A stretch of 64,000 nucleotides of DNA. It comes from Prorocentrum cordatum. Taxonomy: Eukaryota; Sar; Dinophyceae; Prorocentrales; Prorocentraceae. Both the position numbers and the translations under genes were made by a program. The notes below the pieces were generated by a model. That model saw only the letters and a list, made by a program, of their open reading frames with translations, searched no databases and was not told the origin of the DNA. Shown here piece by piece: positions 63,533 through 64,000 of the stretch (its first letter is position 1; every line of letters starts with the position of its first letter). The stretch spans positions 433,344-497,343 of the forward strand of contig CAUYUJ010000148.1 of assembly GCA_963575745.1 (NCBI GenBank). The letters are read 5' to 3'.

Positions 63533-64000
63533 TCACTGGTCCTGCTGCTTGTCCTGCTGCTTGAGCTCCTCCACTTTCTGATCGAGCTCCTCGACTTTCT
63601 TCTGCAGGTCCTGGAGCGCCTGTCCCTGCGCCCGCAGGGTGTCCAGCATCTGATCCATCTTCTCGGCCATGTTATGTGCAATAAGGTTTGGAGCAGTCGT
63701 GGTCAAGAGATTGAGCATCGAGGTGATAACGGTGGTTGGCCCGTCCTGCTGCTGCTGCTGCGTAAGCTTCTGCTGCCACTGCTGTGCTCCTGCTGTTGCA
63801 GCTCCTGCTGTTGCAGCTCCTGGTGACGCAGCTCTTGAGCTGTTCCAGCTTTTCCAGGTTCTCTCTCCTGCAGCTGTTCCAGCTTCTTGCTGATGGCCTT
63901 CACTTTGCCATTGCTCTCTGCTCTCTCTGCCCTTGAGCTTGGGCTTATTCGACGACCTCCAATCATCCGCTTCATCGTTTTTCCGCTCCAGGGCGTAGCT
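63533..64000 (-). CDS. Coiled-coil protein, 3' part (runs off the window)
   Basis: One frame is open from the right edge to the stop at 63,533, 155 residues. It begins SYALERKNDEADDWRSSNKP, passes an Ala/Thr/Gly linker (AATAGAATAGAQQ), a Gln run, then VITSMLNLLTTTAPNL. It ends in a clear heptad coiled coil, MAEKMDQMLDTLRAQGQALQ, DLQKKVEELDQKVEELKQQD. The linker is built from GCTGNAACAGC words, as in the orphan gene at 52-55 kb. The 5' end lies outside the window. No family can be named from a coiled coil alone. Confidence 0.65.
   Translation of the reverse strand, partial: SYALERKNDEADDWRSSNKPKLKGRESREQWQSEGHQQEAGTAAGERTWKSWNSSRAASPGAATAGAATAGAQQWQQKLTQQQQQDGPTTVITSMLNLLTTTAPNLIAHNMAEKMDQMLDTLRAQGQALQDLQKKVEELDQKVEELKQQDKQQDQ

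Overview
The window is nuclear DNA of a dinoflagellate. No rRNA, organelle gene or species marker was seen, so the species cannot be named; Suessiales or Prorocentrales would fit. The grounds are: remnants of the dinoflagellate-type pentatricopeptide array; decayed APE-type LINE reverse transcriptases with dinoflagellate-like motifs; an HU-like (bacterial-type) DNA-binding gene; a gene with a probable GC-AG intron; and a very large load of micro-, mini- and satellite DNA between sparse genes. Nothing resembles an operon, and no ribosome-binding sites, bacterial promoters or CRISPR arrays are present. Left part (1-24 kb): mostly simple repeats ((TCC)n/(GGA)n, GTCGGGGA, GTGTCCGGG, CGT/GCC and GAT tracts) and longer tandem arrays (about 140 bp at 10.5-11.6 kb, about 88 bp at 13.7-14.4 kb, a TAACC/GGTTA hairpin array at 19.8-20.5 kb). 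Inside them lie a degenerate PPR array (8.0-8.6 kb, +), a DUF3987-like fragment (12.6-13.3 kb, -), a D5/SF3-type primase-helicase-like ORF (15.6-17.1 kb, -) and the last exon of a basic protein gene (17.5-18.0 kb, -). Middle part (24-47 kb): retroelement graveyard. A degenerate RNase H-like segment (26.5 kb), a degenerate RT (27.0-28.3 kb), a LINE with endonuclease, RT and C-terminal parts in order but riddled with frame breaks (30.4-33.4 kb), and a LINE 3' fragment (36.6-37.1 kb) all lie on the minus strand. They are mixed with a CAAGAGGCCC-type minisatellite at four loci, a 160-165-bp repeat family in opposite orientations on either side of 45 kb, and a neat 196-bp MITE-like element with a 5-bp target duplication (42.07-42.27 kb). 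Right part (47-64 kb): the gene-rich end. A Pif1-helicase-like exon on plus (47.4 kb) converges on a minus-strand series: a protein kinase fused to a putative 2-oxoglutarate/Fe(II) oxygenase (51.8 to 48.2 kb); an about 1,041-residue orphan protein (55.5 to 52.4 kb); a cysteine-motif protein (57.4 to 56.6 kb); an HU-like gene (62.4 kb); and a coiled-coil gene running off the right edge. Several of these reading frames are interrupted only by single-base insertions in G or T runs, which points to assembly errors at least as much as to gene death. Between the genes sits a palindromic satellite built from GTTAGAGCTCC half-sites and their complements, in four clusters; one lies inside the kinase intron and two flank a 102-bp satellite. 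No shared pathway can be assigned to these genes. The most interesting combined picture is of dispersed palindromic, MITE-like and microsatellite DNA that appears to build the introns and spacers of a unidirectional dinoflagellate gene series.
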